Shown one piece after another: positions 28,543 to 34,604 of a stretch of 34,719 bases of DNA. The stretch's first letter is position 1, and each line of letters opens with the position of its first letter. The notes beneath the pieces are model-generated. The model saw only the letters and a list, made by a program, of their open reading frames with translations, ran no database searches and was not told where the DNA came from. The stretch comes from Bacillota bacterium (lineage in GTDB: Bacteria > Bacillota > Clostridia > Oscillospirales > Oscillospiraceae): positions 1 through 34,719 of the forward strand of contig JAQYLT010000066.1 of the NCBI GenBank assembly GCA_028719885.1. Direction: 5' to 3'. The position numbers and the translations under genes were made by a program.

Positions 28543-29988
28543 CTAACCTCCTAGATATACACATCTGAGTTGTTTCTCCGTAAACTGGTTCAACGGGTCG
28601 GACAGGATCGGCTTCTGCTCTGCCTGCATGATGGGCTTGACCGGCCGTGACATACACATATACCGCACCTCGTCCGGGCAATGGTCTTCCAGCTTGGTGT
28701 CCAGGTCCTCCGGGTGGGTCTCTGAGTACATCATCAGCGGCATGGTGCGGATAAACGCCTTGCAGGTGTCAAATACATACATCCGGGCATATCCGTTCCG
28801 GTCAAATTGCAGGCGGTAGTGTACCTGCATCCACCCGGGGATGCGCTGATTGTCTCCCTGTGTGAAGTAGATTCCATATTTCGCCGCGGTATCCGCAATG
28901 GATTCTCCCCGGCTGCTGTCCCAGATGGCCGGGTCTGCCACGCTGTCTATGATCTTCCGTCCCTTTAACCATGGGTGTGTGTTCTCCAATTCCACCATCC
29001 GCCGGAACTGTTCATCCGGGGACCATTTCACGCCCTCATTGGGTGTCTGGGTGCATCCGTACATTTCCAGGATGCGATACAGCACCCCGTCATAGTCCAC
29101 CGCCCAATAGCCCAGGGAAAAGGGCTTGTTGTAGCCAAAGTCATAGCTTCGCATGATGTTCCAGCCCCGGCAGGAGCCTTTGTTCAGGTCGAACGGCTCT
29201 ATCACATGGGTCCACCGGTGCTGCTTCACCGCGTCCTCCGGGGTAATGCCGGCATCATGGCACTTTTGCACATCCGGCGTGGTTCGGAAGTCCTCAAAGA
29301 ACTGTCCCTCGAAAATATCCCACCGGCCATAGAGCCATGCCTCCCGCAGCTTGGGCGGCAGGGCCTCCAACTGCTTGATGTAGTCCGGCTGCGCCTCCAT
29401 CAGCGCCTTGTTGTCCGTCACCAGGGACTGGATAAAGGTGTAATCCTCCGGGTTCTCCCCGTCCTCATAGTGCTTATCGATGAACAGCCGCTTGAAATAG
29501 CCATGGCTGGCACCGCCGGGATTGCAGGTGTAGTAAATCCGCTTGGGGAAGTCGTTGACACCACGGACGCAGGCGGTGATCTTCTTGATCCACATTTCCT
29601 GAAGCTGAGTAGCCTCGTCCAGAAATATCACATCATATTCCGCGCCCTGGTACTGGTCCAGGTCCTTGTCATTGTTGCAGTAGCCGAATTTTATGGTGCT
29701 GCCATTGGAAAATACGAAGATTTTCTCGGTTTTGTTGTACCTGGCAATGCCGTTCAGCTCTTCCCGCAGGGGGTTGATGTGGTTGTTGATCAGTTCGGCA
29801 TACGTCCGGCGGACGATCAGCAGCTTTATCCCCTTAAACCGCAGGCACAGCCGTTTGGCCTTGTCCCGGACCGCCCAGCTTTTCCCGCCGCCACGGGCAC
29901 CTCCGAAGCCCACATGCTTGGTGTGGGCCGCCAAAAACAGCTTCTGCTTCTCGCTGGGCTGCTGTAAAATAAGCCGCTTCTTACTCAT
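28543..29988 (-). CDS. terL: Terminase large subunit
   Basis: 481 residues from the ATG at 29988, chosen because GAGGAGG stands six bases before it; a second ATG 15 bases upstream has no such site. The start overlaps the end of terS by eight bases. The ATPase half has a Walker A motif GGARGGGKS at about residues 29-37 and a Walker B motif DVIFLDEA at about 119-126, with TCNPGG (coupling motif region) after it. The nuclease half begins near SYDFGYNKPFSLGYWAVDY, whose first Asp is the usual metal-binding residue of the RNase H-like fold; DSVADPAIW holds another. The enzyme cuts concatemeric DNA and drives it into the head through the portal encoded next. Length is normal for the family. Confidence 0.95.
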   Translation of the reverse strand: MSKKRLILQQPSEKQKLFLAAHTKHVGFGGARGGGKSWAVRDKAKRLCLRFKGIKLLIVRRTYAELINNHINPLREELNGIARYNKTEKIFVFSNGSTIKFGYCNNDKDLDQYQGAEYDVIFLDEATQLQEMWIKKITACVRGVNDFPKRIYYTCNPGGASHGYFKRLFIDKHYEDGENPEDYTFIQSLVTDNKALMEAQPDYIKQLEALPPKLREAWLYGRWDIFEGQFFEDFRTTPDVQKCHDAGITPEDAVKQHRWTHVIEPFDLNKGSCRGWNIMRSYDFGYNKPFSLGYWAVDYDGVLYRILEMYGCTQTPNEGVKWSPDEQFRRMVELENTHPWLKGRKIIDSVADPAIWDSSRGESIADTAAKYGIYFTQGDNQRIPGWMQVHYRLQFDRNGYARMYVFDTCKAFIRTMPLMMYSETHPEDLDTKLEDHCPDEVRYMCMSRPVKPIMQAEQKPILSDPLNQFTEKQLRCVYLGG

Positions 29989-30457
29989 TCCATGCCTCCT
30001 CACCGGCCTGGAACACGACCTCGATGCCCTCCACCGTATCGCTGTCCTTATCTGCCTGCTTTCTCAGGTTGGCAATTCTGGCCTCCTGCTCCTGCTGGTC
30101 AAGACTGGATTTCACGCCCTGGATCTCCTTCAGGTCCTTTACCGCCGCCGTCAGGGAACGAATGTCCTTTGCGCTCATGTTCTTCGGCTCCACGGCCTCC
30201 ACAACAGCCTCGATCTTATCCAGCAGCTTATCCGCCACGGTTCGGATTCTCGTGGCCCTGTCCACCTCCTGCTGGCTGATGGATTCCACTGTTTTTGCTA
30301 TCGTGTTGGTAACGTATTGCTTTCTTAGGTCTACCCAGCCTTCCGCCTTTCCAACCCGGGCGATCTGCACATGGGATACACCATATTTCTGGGACAGCTT
30401 ACGGTAACTGGTGTCCGTGGTGATGTATTCGGTTTTGATCTTCTGCCAGTCCGCCAT
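29981..30457 (-). CDS. terS: Terminase small subunit
   Basis: 158 residues; ATG at 30457 after GGGAGGGAGG. Residues 3-40 form a helix-turn-helix of the kind found in small terminase subunits (DWQKIKTEYITTDTSYRKLS, then KYGVSHVQIARVGKAEGW). Residues 50-135 are long helices for oligomer formation (SQQEVDRATRIRTVADKLLD; IRSLTAAVKDLKEIQGVKSS), and the acidic tail (TVEGIEVVFQAGEEAWNE) probably touches TerL. It recognises the packaging site on phage DNA. It is the first gene of the head block, behind a terminator and candidate promoter P1, and overlaps terL by eight bases. Confidence 0.9.
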   Translation of the reverse strand: MADWQKIKTEYITTDTSYRKLSQKYGVSHVQIARVGKAEGWVDLRKQYVTNTIAKTVESISQQEVDRATRIRTVADKLLDKIEAVVEAVEPKNMSAKDIRSLTAAVKDLKEIQGVKSSLDQQEQEARIANLRKQADKDSDTVEGIEVVFQAGEEAWNE

Positions 30458-30484
30458 AAGCCTCCCTCCCTTTCTCCTGCCACC

Positions 30485-30518
30485 ATTTTACCGAAACCAA
30501 TGGCCGCTTCTCTATCCC
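30485..30518 (-). promoter_or_regulatory. Candidate phage late promoter P1, before terS
   Basis: On the minus strand GGGATAGAGAA (30508-30518) is followed after exactly 17 bases by TAAAAT (30485-30490). The 11-base element is identical to that at P2. It lies between the terminator of the cargo segment and the ribosome binding site of terS, just where a promoter for the packaging and head genes is expected; RNA would start about 20 bases before the terS start codon. Confidence 0.55.
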
Positions 30519-30528
30519 GCAGGGGCAT

Positions 30529-30555
30529 AAAAAAAGGGGAGACCAAAGCCTCCCC
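30529..30555 (-). terminator. Rho-independent terminator after the Tad2-like gene
   Basis: On the minus strand GGGGAG (30550-30555), loop GCTTTGGT and CTCCCC (30536-30541) form a six-pair stem followed by seven T (30529-30535). It separates the accessory genes from the terminase operon. Confidence 0.9.
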
Positions 30556-30571
30556 TTGTCAGCTATGCGAT

Positions 30572-30739
30572 TTACTCAACGATGTACCAGTCCTCTGCCA
30601 GCATATCGGACTGAGATGCCAGCCAGCCAATCTGAACACCAGAAGTTCCCACGAATGCCAGTGCTTTGTTGCCAATGGCGGCGTGGTCAGCATTGACAGT
30701 CTCACCGGCAGCATTCACATCCAGCGTCAAATTGTCCAT
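30572..30739 (-). CDS. Tad2-like (DUF2829) mini-protein, candidate anti-Thoeris factor
   Basis: 55 residues from the ATG at 30739; a GTG 12 bases upstream in the same frame would add four residues (VKKQ), and GGAAAGGA lies further upstream. The C-terminal third, IGWLASQSDMLAEDWYIVE, closely matches the most conserved end of DUF2829 proteins (usually VPW-x-ASQTDMLAEDW-x-(I/V)V). This family includes Tad2, which blocks Thoeris defence by binding its signalling nucleotide. Full-length members are about 70-100 residues and carry an upstream G-K-x-V-A-R-x-G-W block, which is missing here; the first 35 residues (MDNLTLDVNAAGETVNADHA and AIGNKALAFV) differ. It is either a remnant or a reduced form. 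It has its own terminator directly after. No frame upstream supplies the missing part. Confidence 0.65.
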   Translation of the reverse strand: MDNLTLDVNAAGETVNADHAAIGNKALAFVGTSGVQIGWLASQSDMLAEDWYIVE

Positions 30740-30820
30740 TTGCTTTTTCACCGCCGCACTTCACCGTCCTTTCCAAAAATCCATCTCCAAGCTTATTTGT
30801 CAACAACTTTTTATATTTTT
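30740..30820 (-). other. AT-rich intergenic stretch before the Tad2-like gene
   Basis: About 80 bases between the 60-residue gene and the Tad2-like gene. It begins with a run of A/T (AATAAAAAAATATAAAAAG, minus strand) and contains TTGACA (30798-30803), but 17 bases further only ATTTTT is found, a poor -10. A weak promoter is possible; nothing else was seen. Confidence 0.3.
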
Positions 30821-31003
30821 TTATTCCTCCAAAGATTCAGCACGATAAATCGTTAACGCAAAATGTTCGATGCCAATTCTTGGGTATTCCTTTTGAACGG
30901 GTGTAACCTCTGAACTATACCCATTCAAAATCAACCCTTCTGTAATGTTTTTAGCGCTTGCTATATCTCTAATAATCAGCGTACACAATTTTTCTTTAGA
31001 CAT
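30821..31003 (-). CDS. Small AT-rich gene of unknown function
   Basis: 60 residues from the ATG at 31003; an ATG six bases upstream is only two bases from the AAAAGGAG site, so the inner one, at seven bases, is preferred. The site is contained in the last codons of the DUF551 gene. The product is a small mixed alpha/beta protein: beta (KLCTLIIRDI), helix (ASAKNITEGLILNGYSSEV), then beta (RIGIEHFALTIYRA), resembling a half ferredoxin-like fold. The DNA is clearly richer in A/T than the flanking genes, which suggests later acquisition. No family was recognised. Its neighbour on the downstream side resembles an anti-defence protein, so a host-takeover or counter-defence role is possible but unproven. 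Confidence 0.7.
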   Translation of the reverse strand: MSKEKLCTLIIRDIASAKNITEGLILNGYSSEVTPVQKEYPRIGIEHFALTIYRAESLEE

Positions 31004-31005
31004 AA

Positions 31006-31347
31006 TCATTCTCCTTTTGGCGGTTCCGGCAGCGGCATCCAGTGAGTAGTAGTCTTAGTGGCTGGTGTATTGAAAATACAATCCAGCCACACTCCCTTTG
31101 CATAGTTCGCTGGATAGATTCTGCCTTCTTCGCCAATCCGCAAATATGCCAGAACATCGCTATCGTCTTTGGGCAACCTATCCTCCACGCTGATCCACCC
31201 AGCCCCGTTGCTGAGCTTCTCAATGACCTCCACCGCCTCTTTCTTCACGGTTTTCTGGCACTCGGTGCAGGTGGTCCGCGTATCCTGTAACGGGCAAGCG
31301 TCAATCCCGGGGCACCGCAGCCGGTCAAGTAGTTCTTTCGTATCCAT
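31006..31347 (-). CDS. DUF551-domain protein with an N-terminal Cys cluster
   Basis: 113 residues; ATG at 31347, one base after the stop of the upstream gene. Residues 12-30 hold four cysteines (CPGIDACPLQDTRTTCTECQ) spaced like a small zinc-binding knuckle. A short helix follows (KKEAVEVIEKLSNG). Residues 50-113 match DUF551, a domain common in phages of many bacteria: GWISVEDRLPKDDSDVLAYL at its start and THWMPLPEPPKGE at its end, both of which are signature segments. The function of DUF551 is unknown. The gene belongs to a run of closely packed accessory genes (32524-31006) with gaps of only a few bases, so they are probably cotranscribed. Confidence 0.85.
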   Translation of the reverse strand: MDTKELLDRLRCPGIDACPLQDTRTTCTECQKTVKKEAVEVIEKLSNGAGWISVEDRLPKDDSDVLAYLRIGEEGRIYPANYAKGVWLDCIFNTPATKTTTHWMPLPEPPKGE

Positions 31348-31348
31348 G

Positions 31349-31714
31349 TCACACCCACCCTTTCTTCGGCTTGGAGTAGTCGATCTTCTTCACATAGGGA
31401 TAGCGGTCGTAGAACTCGGTAAGTTCCTCGCCCCAGACCTCCCGGAGCTGGCCGTCCAGTTCCTGCTGCCGGTGATCCGCTTCCACGTCAAAGGTAAATG
31501 CGGTGTGGTAGTAATTAGCCAGATTCTGGCACTTGTGGTACAGCTTTTCCAGCCGCTTTCTGCCCATGGTATCCTTGCCCATGATCTCCGGGTCCCGCAG
31601 GGCGATCTGGATGTAGTCCCACATCTTCTGCATTCCCATTTCCTCGCCAACGTCCAGGTACTTCTGCTTGACGGCATCCTGCCGTTCCAGGTAGGCATTC
31701 GGTTTCTTTGCCAT
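31349..31714 (-). CDS. Hypothetical phage protein, all-helical
   Basis: 121 residues; ATG at 31714, four bases after the upstream stop, with GGGGTG in front. Sequence is helical throughout: NAYLERQDAVKQKYLDVGEE, then MQKMWDYIQIALRDPEIMGK, RKRLEKLYHKCQNLANYY, and a last part HRQQELDGQLREVWGEELTE with FYDRYPYVKKIDYSKPKKGW. The block N-A-Y/F-L-E-R-Q at the start and the pattern LRDP-x-I-x-GKDT-x-G are familiar from small proteins near replication genes in Firmicutes phages, but no function is known to me. It could be a partner or regulator of replication judged by position only. Confidence 0.75.
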   Translation of the reverse strand: MAKKPNAYLERQDAVKQKYLDVGEEMGMQKMWDYIQIALRDPEIMGKDTMGRKRLEKLYHKCQNLANYYHTAFTFDVEADHRQQELDGQLREVWGEELTEFYDRYPYVKKIDYSKPKKGWV

Positions 31715-31718
31715 AAAG

Positions 31719-32282
31719 CTACACCCCGCAGTCCACCGGAATCCATTGCATTTCGGCCAGGTGTTTCATCAGCGGCGCATCTTCCTCCTGGACAAGCTGC
31801 GTTCTCACATACATACTTCCAAACCAGGTGCGTCCGAAGATGACCCTGTTTACCAGGTGAGCATCCACATTTTCGCCGGACAAAATCTGCTGATCGTCCA
31901 CATCCACCAGCCGGATTCTCAGATTGTCCGTTGTCTGCCATACCCGGCAGCCGTCAAAGGTCAGCCTTGTGGGTTTGATGGGGCTGCCTCCTGGCAGGGT
32001 GTATGCCTCTGCCAGGTCATCCATGGTGGATACAACCATTTCCAGGATAGCGTCGGCGCATCCGCCCTTAGACACATGAACCGCGCTGTCCATCCTGGGC
32101 AGGCTGCCATTGTGAAGCACGATCAGGGATTTCACGCTGTTGGGAACAGCTTCCCCAAGAATTTCCACGCCCCAGCCGTCCGCCTGGATCAGCACACCGT
32201 GGTCAGTAACGGCCACATCATAGCCGCCATCCCGGTACGCCTGTTTCATAGCCCGAATCAGGCCCTTATCATAGATTGTCAT
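31719..32282 (-). CDS. Hypothetical phage protein, alpha/beta
   Basis: 187 residues; ATG at 32282 after GAGGAGG and overlapping the stop of the upstream gene (ATGA). The sequence begins TIYDKGLIRAMKQAYRDGGY, followed by beta strands (VAVTDHGVLIQADGWGVEIL), AVPNSVKSLIVLHNGSLPR, a helix around CADAILEMVVSTMDDLAEAY and a beta-rich second half (LTFDGCRVWQTTDNLRIRLV). The last 40 residues (RTWFGSMYVRTQLVQEEDAP) contain aromatic and acidic residues. No catalytic motif or known family was seen. Gene order and coupling suggest it works with the neighbouring accessory proteins. Confidence 0.75.
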   Translation of the reverse strand: MTIYDKGLIRAMKQAYRDGGYDVAVTDHGVLIQADGWGVEILGEAVPNSVKSLIVLHNGSLPRMDSAVHVSKGGCADAILEMVVSTMDDLAEAYTLPGGSPIKPTRLTFDGCRVWQTTDNLRIRLVDVDDQQILSGENVDAHLVNRVIFGRTWFGSMYVRTQLVQEEDAPLMKHLAEMQWIPVDCGV

Positions 32283-32515
32283 AAATTTTCCTCCTCATAT
32301 TTTTCCATCAGAATCCGATAAACCTTGCATTGCTGGTAGTTTTTGCAGCAGAAATTGTCCATCTGCCTGTCAAAGTCACTTTTCCGGCGGTAGATCAGCG
32401 CCAGACTGCTGTTTTCCATTCCGATCAGCCCCTCGCAGGTGATCCGCTTCTTGCTGTCGTCGTACTTGTAAAACGGGCATCCAACATCTGCTTGCCTATA
32501 AGAGCCGCTCGGCAT
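32279..32515 (-). CDS. Small Cys-rich protein, probably zinc-binding
   Basis: 78 residues from the ATG at 32515, which has a GGGGGTGAT site at ideal distance; a GTG at 32524 in the same frame overlaps the upstream stop and would add three residues. Cysteines occur in CPFYKYDDSKKRITCEG and in NFCCKNYQQCKVYRIL, giving a likely four-ligand zinc site made from the two halves. Similar short proteins with CPFY...CEG at the start and C-x(5)-C-x-VYR at the end are found near replication genes in clostridial phages; their role is unknown. The downstream gene overlaps its last codons (ATGA at 32279-32282). Confidence 0.75.
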   Translation of the reverse strand: MPSGSYRQADVGCPFYKYDDSKKRITCEGLIGMENSSLALIYRRKSDFDRQMDNFCCKNYQQCKVYRILMEKYEEENL

Positions 32516-32520
32516 GGTTA

Positions 32521-33297
32521 TCACCCCCTATCCCTGACAGCCCCATCCTCTTTCCACCATTTCAGGATGGTCTCATAGTGGTTCTTCACCCTGGCATTGT
32601 TGTCCAGGATAAACCGGCTCAACTTGTCCACATAGTAGTCGAATGTTTCCAGCCCCATCTTGTCCAGCAGGTCACCAATCTGCTCGTCGGAGAGGAACAC
32701 CACACCCTTGCCCAATTCCCCACCCAAAACAGATACATTTCGCTCTGGGCCGTCGCCGCCGTCCGCCGCTTGTAGCTGAGTATTGTCAGTTGATGTTGTA
32801 GGTTGTAACTGCGACTGCAACTGTACATTGCTATTGTCAGTTGATGTTGTAGGTTGTAACTGTACATTGTCGTTGTTAGTTGTAGTTGTAGTTGGGTAAC
32901 GGGACGAAACGACTCGTTGTCGCTCGTTGTCGGTACGAAACGGCTCGTTATCGCTCGTTGCACGGGAGCCAACGGGGTCAACGGCTCGTTGTCGCTCGTC
33001 ATCGGTCATAAGCACCCAGTCATCGAACGATATTTTCGGCATCCAGATTCGCTTCCGCTTTTTGCAGAATGTTGCATACTCACGCTGCAGTTTCATATCT
33101 TCATATCTCTCGCCGTCTTTATCGATCATTGGGCGCACAAACGACCACGCCAGCGCCAGCATTCCATCAAATTCCGGCACCACACCGCTTTGCCCATATT
33201 CCAGCATCGCCACCAGCAGCCGTCCCTTGTCCGCATCCGGCAGTACCCGGATTGGCTCCAGCATATCGAAATAAAGCATAATTCCAGGTCTTGCCAC
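32521..33297 (-). CDS. DUF6291-type phage replication protein containing direct repeats
   Basis: 258 residues; starts with GTG at 33297 after GAGGTGATA, nine bases after the stop of the hydrolase gene. Residues 1-65 fit the DUF6291 pattern found in replication proteins of Firmicutes phages: GIMLYFDMLEPIRVLPDADK, LLVAMLEYGQSGVVPEFDG and FVRPMIDKDGERYEDM. Residues 80-185 are a disordered linker rich in Asn, Gln, Thr and Arg that is encoded by two families of DNA repeats. The last 60 residues form helices (IGDLLDKMGLETFDYYVDKL ... NNARVKNHYETILKWWKED), a common ending of phage DnaD-like helicase loaders and initiators. A domain at each end with repeats in the middle recalls lambda O, whose gene contains the origin. 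The initiator role is inference. Confidence 0.75.
   Translation of the reverse strand: MARPGIMLYFDMLEPIRVLPDADKGRLLVAMLEYGQSGVVPEFDGMLALAWSFVRPMIDKDGERYEDMKLQREYATFCKKRKRIWMPKISFDDWVLMTDDERQRAVDPVGSRATSDNEPFRTDNERQRVVSSRYPTTTTTNNDNVQLQPTTSTDNSNVQLQSQLQPTTSTDNTQLQAADGGDGPERNVSVLGGELGKGVVFLSDEQIGDLLDKMGLETFDYYVDKLSRFILDNNARVKNHYETILKWWKEDGAVRDRG
32781..32862. repeat. Two 31-base direct repeats inside the replication gene
   Basis: The sequence starting TATTGTCAGTTGATGTTGTA (plus strand) occurs without change at 32781-32811 and 32832-32862, a period of 51 bases. The period is 17 codons, so it also gives a protein repeat (QLQPTTSTDN). The stretch is richer in A/T and in TTG steps than its surroundings. 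It lies directly beside the 20-base iteron group. Confidence 0.85.
32908..32999. repeat. Three 20-base iterons inside the replication gene; candidate origin
   Basis: Copies of AACGGCTCGTTGTCGCTCGT (plus strand) lie at 32908-32927 (one change), 32939-32958 (one change) and 32980-32999 (exact). Spacings are 31 and 41 bases, which are not multiples of three, so the copies are read in different frames (DERQRAV, TSDNEPF, NERQRVV). The repeat is thus kept as DNA and not as protein. Each copy contains a shorter tandem CTCGTTGTCG-type unit of ten bases. Together with the 31-base repeats beside it, this resembles a phage replication origin within the initiator gene. Confidence 0.65.
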
Positions 33298-33306
33298 GCT
33301 ATCACC

Positions 33307-34020
33307 TCACTTTCTGCAGGCCGTAATCTCAATACCCCTGGGCACCGCCCTGGCTACTTTGTTGATAAAATGTCCCTCATGGCTGGTCGCGTCGGACAGG
33401 TGCAGAAGATAAATCTCCCGGCATTGGCTTAGATCCAGGGAGCGCAGATAGTCGCACAGGGTGTCGATCTCCATGTGGGCGTTGCCAATGCGCTTGCGGA
33501 CCTTCTCCGGCAGCCGTTCGCACCGTTCCAGGATGGCCTTGTCGTAGTTGGCCTCGATGGCCAAGATGTTCAACCCCGGGAACCGATACCGCAGATTCAC
33601 CGTGTCCGTGGCAAATGCCAGAATATCCCCGTCCTCCCGGCTTTTCAGCAGGAAGCCCAGGGGTTCCGCCGCATCGTGGAACGTGGAAAAGGGAACAATG
33701 TCGATGGACCCGATGGAGAATTGTTTCCCGCTCTCCATGGCCTCCACAGCTTCCAGTTCCGTGTCAGACAGCCCCAGCGCGGCGGCTGTCCCCTCGCTCA
33801 TGTACACCGTCATGCCGTCCTTGATAAGTTCCGGGACGCTCAGGGCATGGTCCTTGTGCTCATGGCTCACCAGGCACCCGGCAAATTCACTCAGCCGGAA
33901 GCCGGACAGCTTTTGGAGCTTCTTGTGGGAGATCCCGCACTCGAGTAGAATGCGGGTCTCCTTGTCGCTTACCATGTAGGCATTTCCATGGGAGGAAGAT
34001 GCCATTGCTTCAAATCTCAT
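33307..34020 (-). CDS. Metallo-beta-lactamase-fold hydrolase (YycJ/WalJ-like)
   Basis: 237 residues from the ATG at 34020, which overlaps the stop of the upstream gene (ATGA); the open frame is longer but homologues begin near MRFEAMASSSHGNAYMV. The metal-binding motif HxHxDH is present as SHEHKDH at residues 52-58 (His53, His55, Asp57, His58). Further ligands are likely in FSTFHDAAEPLGF (His) and FATDTVNL (Asp), and YLLHLSDATSH near the end supplies the last His. The start SSSHGNAY and LLECGIS match the YycJ/WalJ group, which are thought to act as nucleases. Many clostridial phages carry such an enzyme among their replication and recombination genes. Likely role: DNA processing with the neighbouring replication proteins. 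The substrate cannot be read from sequence. Confidence 0.88.
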   Translation of the reverse strand: MRFEAMASSSHGNAYMVSDKETRILLECGISHKKLQKLSGFRLSEFAGCLVSHEHKDHALSVPELIKDGMTVYMSEGTAAALGLSDTELEAVEAMESGKQFSIGSIDIVPFSTFHDAAEPLGFLLKSREDGDILAFATDTVNLRYRFPGLNILAIEANYDKAILERCERLPEKVRKRIGNAHMEIDTLCDYLRSLDLSQCREIYLLHLSDATSHEGHFINKVARAVPRGIEITACRK

Positions 34021-34604
34021 ATCGGGCACGCTCCTTCCGGTGCCTTGACCTCCACCGGGGTTTCCGGTGCATGCTCCTTTTGATACTGGGTGCTTTTCTT
34101 GATCTTCTCCTGCACCCACTCCGGCAGGTTCTGGAATACTTCATCATTCCAGTTGTCCATATCCCAGCGGATAGGCGGTGTGCTGCTCTGAGGTACGGGA
34201 TAGCCCTTCATAAGCGGGATCGCGCTTTCCACGTTGGCATATTCGCCGGTCTCATTCAGCACCACATTGACCTGGCAGGCCCTTCCGATCTGGTCAAACA
34301 GGTCAAGCTCCATAAATTCCTCGTCGGAGTAGGTCTTGCTGTTCCAGGAAGAAAGGAATCCTCTCAGGTTTCCCTTTTTGCTGGCGCTGATGGTAAATTC
34401 CTTGGAAAGCTGCCGGGGCTCCGGCTTGCCATCCACTTCAATGGTCTCGGTGGGCAGCTCCCACACGATCTGAACCTTGTTGGAGTAGCTCTTGAATTTC
34501 TCCGAATACTGCTCACCAAGGTCAATAATGCCGATACACACGGCAGGATATGCGCCCGGCTCCACCGGGGGGGCCTTTGGCTTTGCTCTGTCCTTAATTT
34601 TCAT
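34017..34604 (-). CDS. NGO0469-family-like phage replication / ssDNA-binding candidate
   Basis: 195 residues; ATG at 34604, overlapping the stop of the partial gene upstream by 11 bases. The sequence follows a family annotated in phages as 'replication initiation protein, NGO0469 family': PVEPGAYPAVCIGIIDLGEQ, then NKVQIVWELPTETIEVDGKP, RQLSKEFTISASKKGNLRGF, LSSWNSKTYSDEEFMELDLF and IGRACQVNVVLNETGEYANV. It is mainly beta, as in an OB-like fold, and ends in a charged, Pro-rich tail. The true function is not well established; a single-strand DNA-binding or recombination-helper role fits the context, as it is followed by a hydrolase and a replication protein. Confidence 0.75.
   Translation of the reverse strand: MKIKDRAKPKAPPVEPGAYPAVCIGIIDLGEQYSEKFKSYSNKVQIVWELPTETIEVDGKPEPRQLSKEFTISASKKGNLRGFLSSWNSKTYSDEEFMELDLFDQIGRACQVNVVLNETGEYANVESAIPLMKGYPVPQSSTPPIRWDMDNWNDEVFQNLPEWVQEKIKKSTQYQKEHAPETPVEVKAPEGACPI

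Noticed and set aside
28541..28681. Upstream extension of the portal frame into terL
   Set aside because: No homology in this stretch, which is a shadow of terL, and CTAGGAGG precedes the ATG at 28540.
30798..30803. TTGACA as the -35 box of a host-type promoter for the Tad2-like gene
   Set aside because: At 16-18 bases only ATTTTT-like sequence follows, so the promoter is not convincing.
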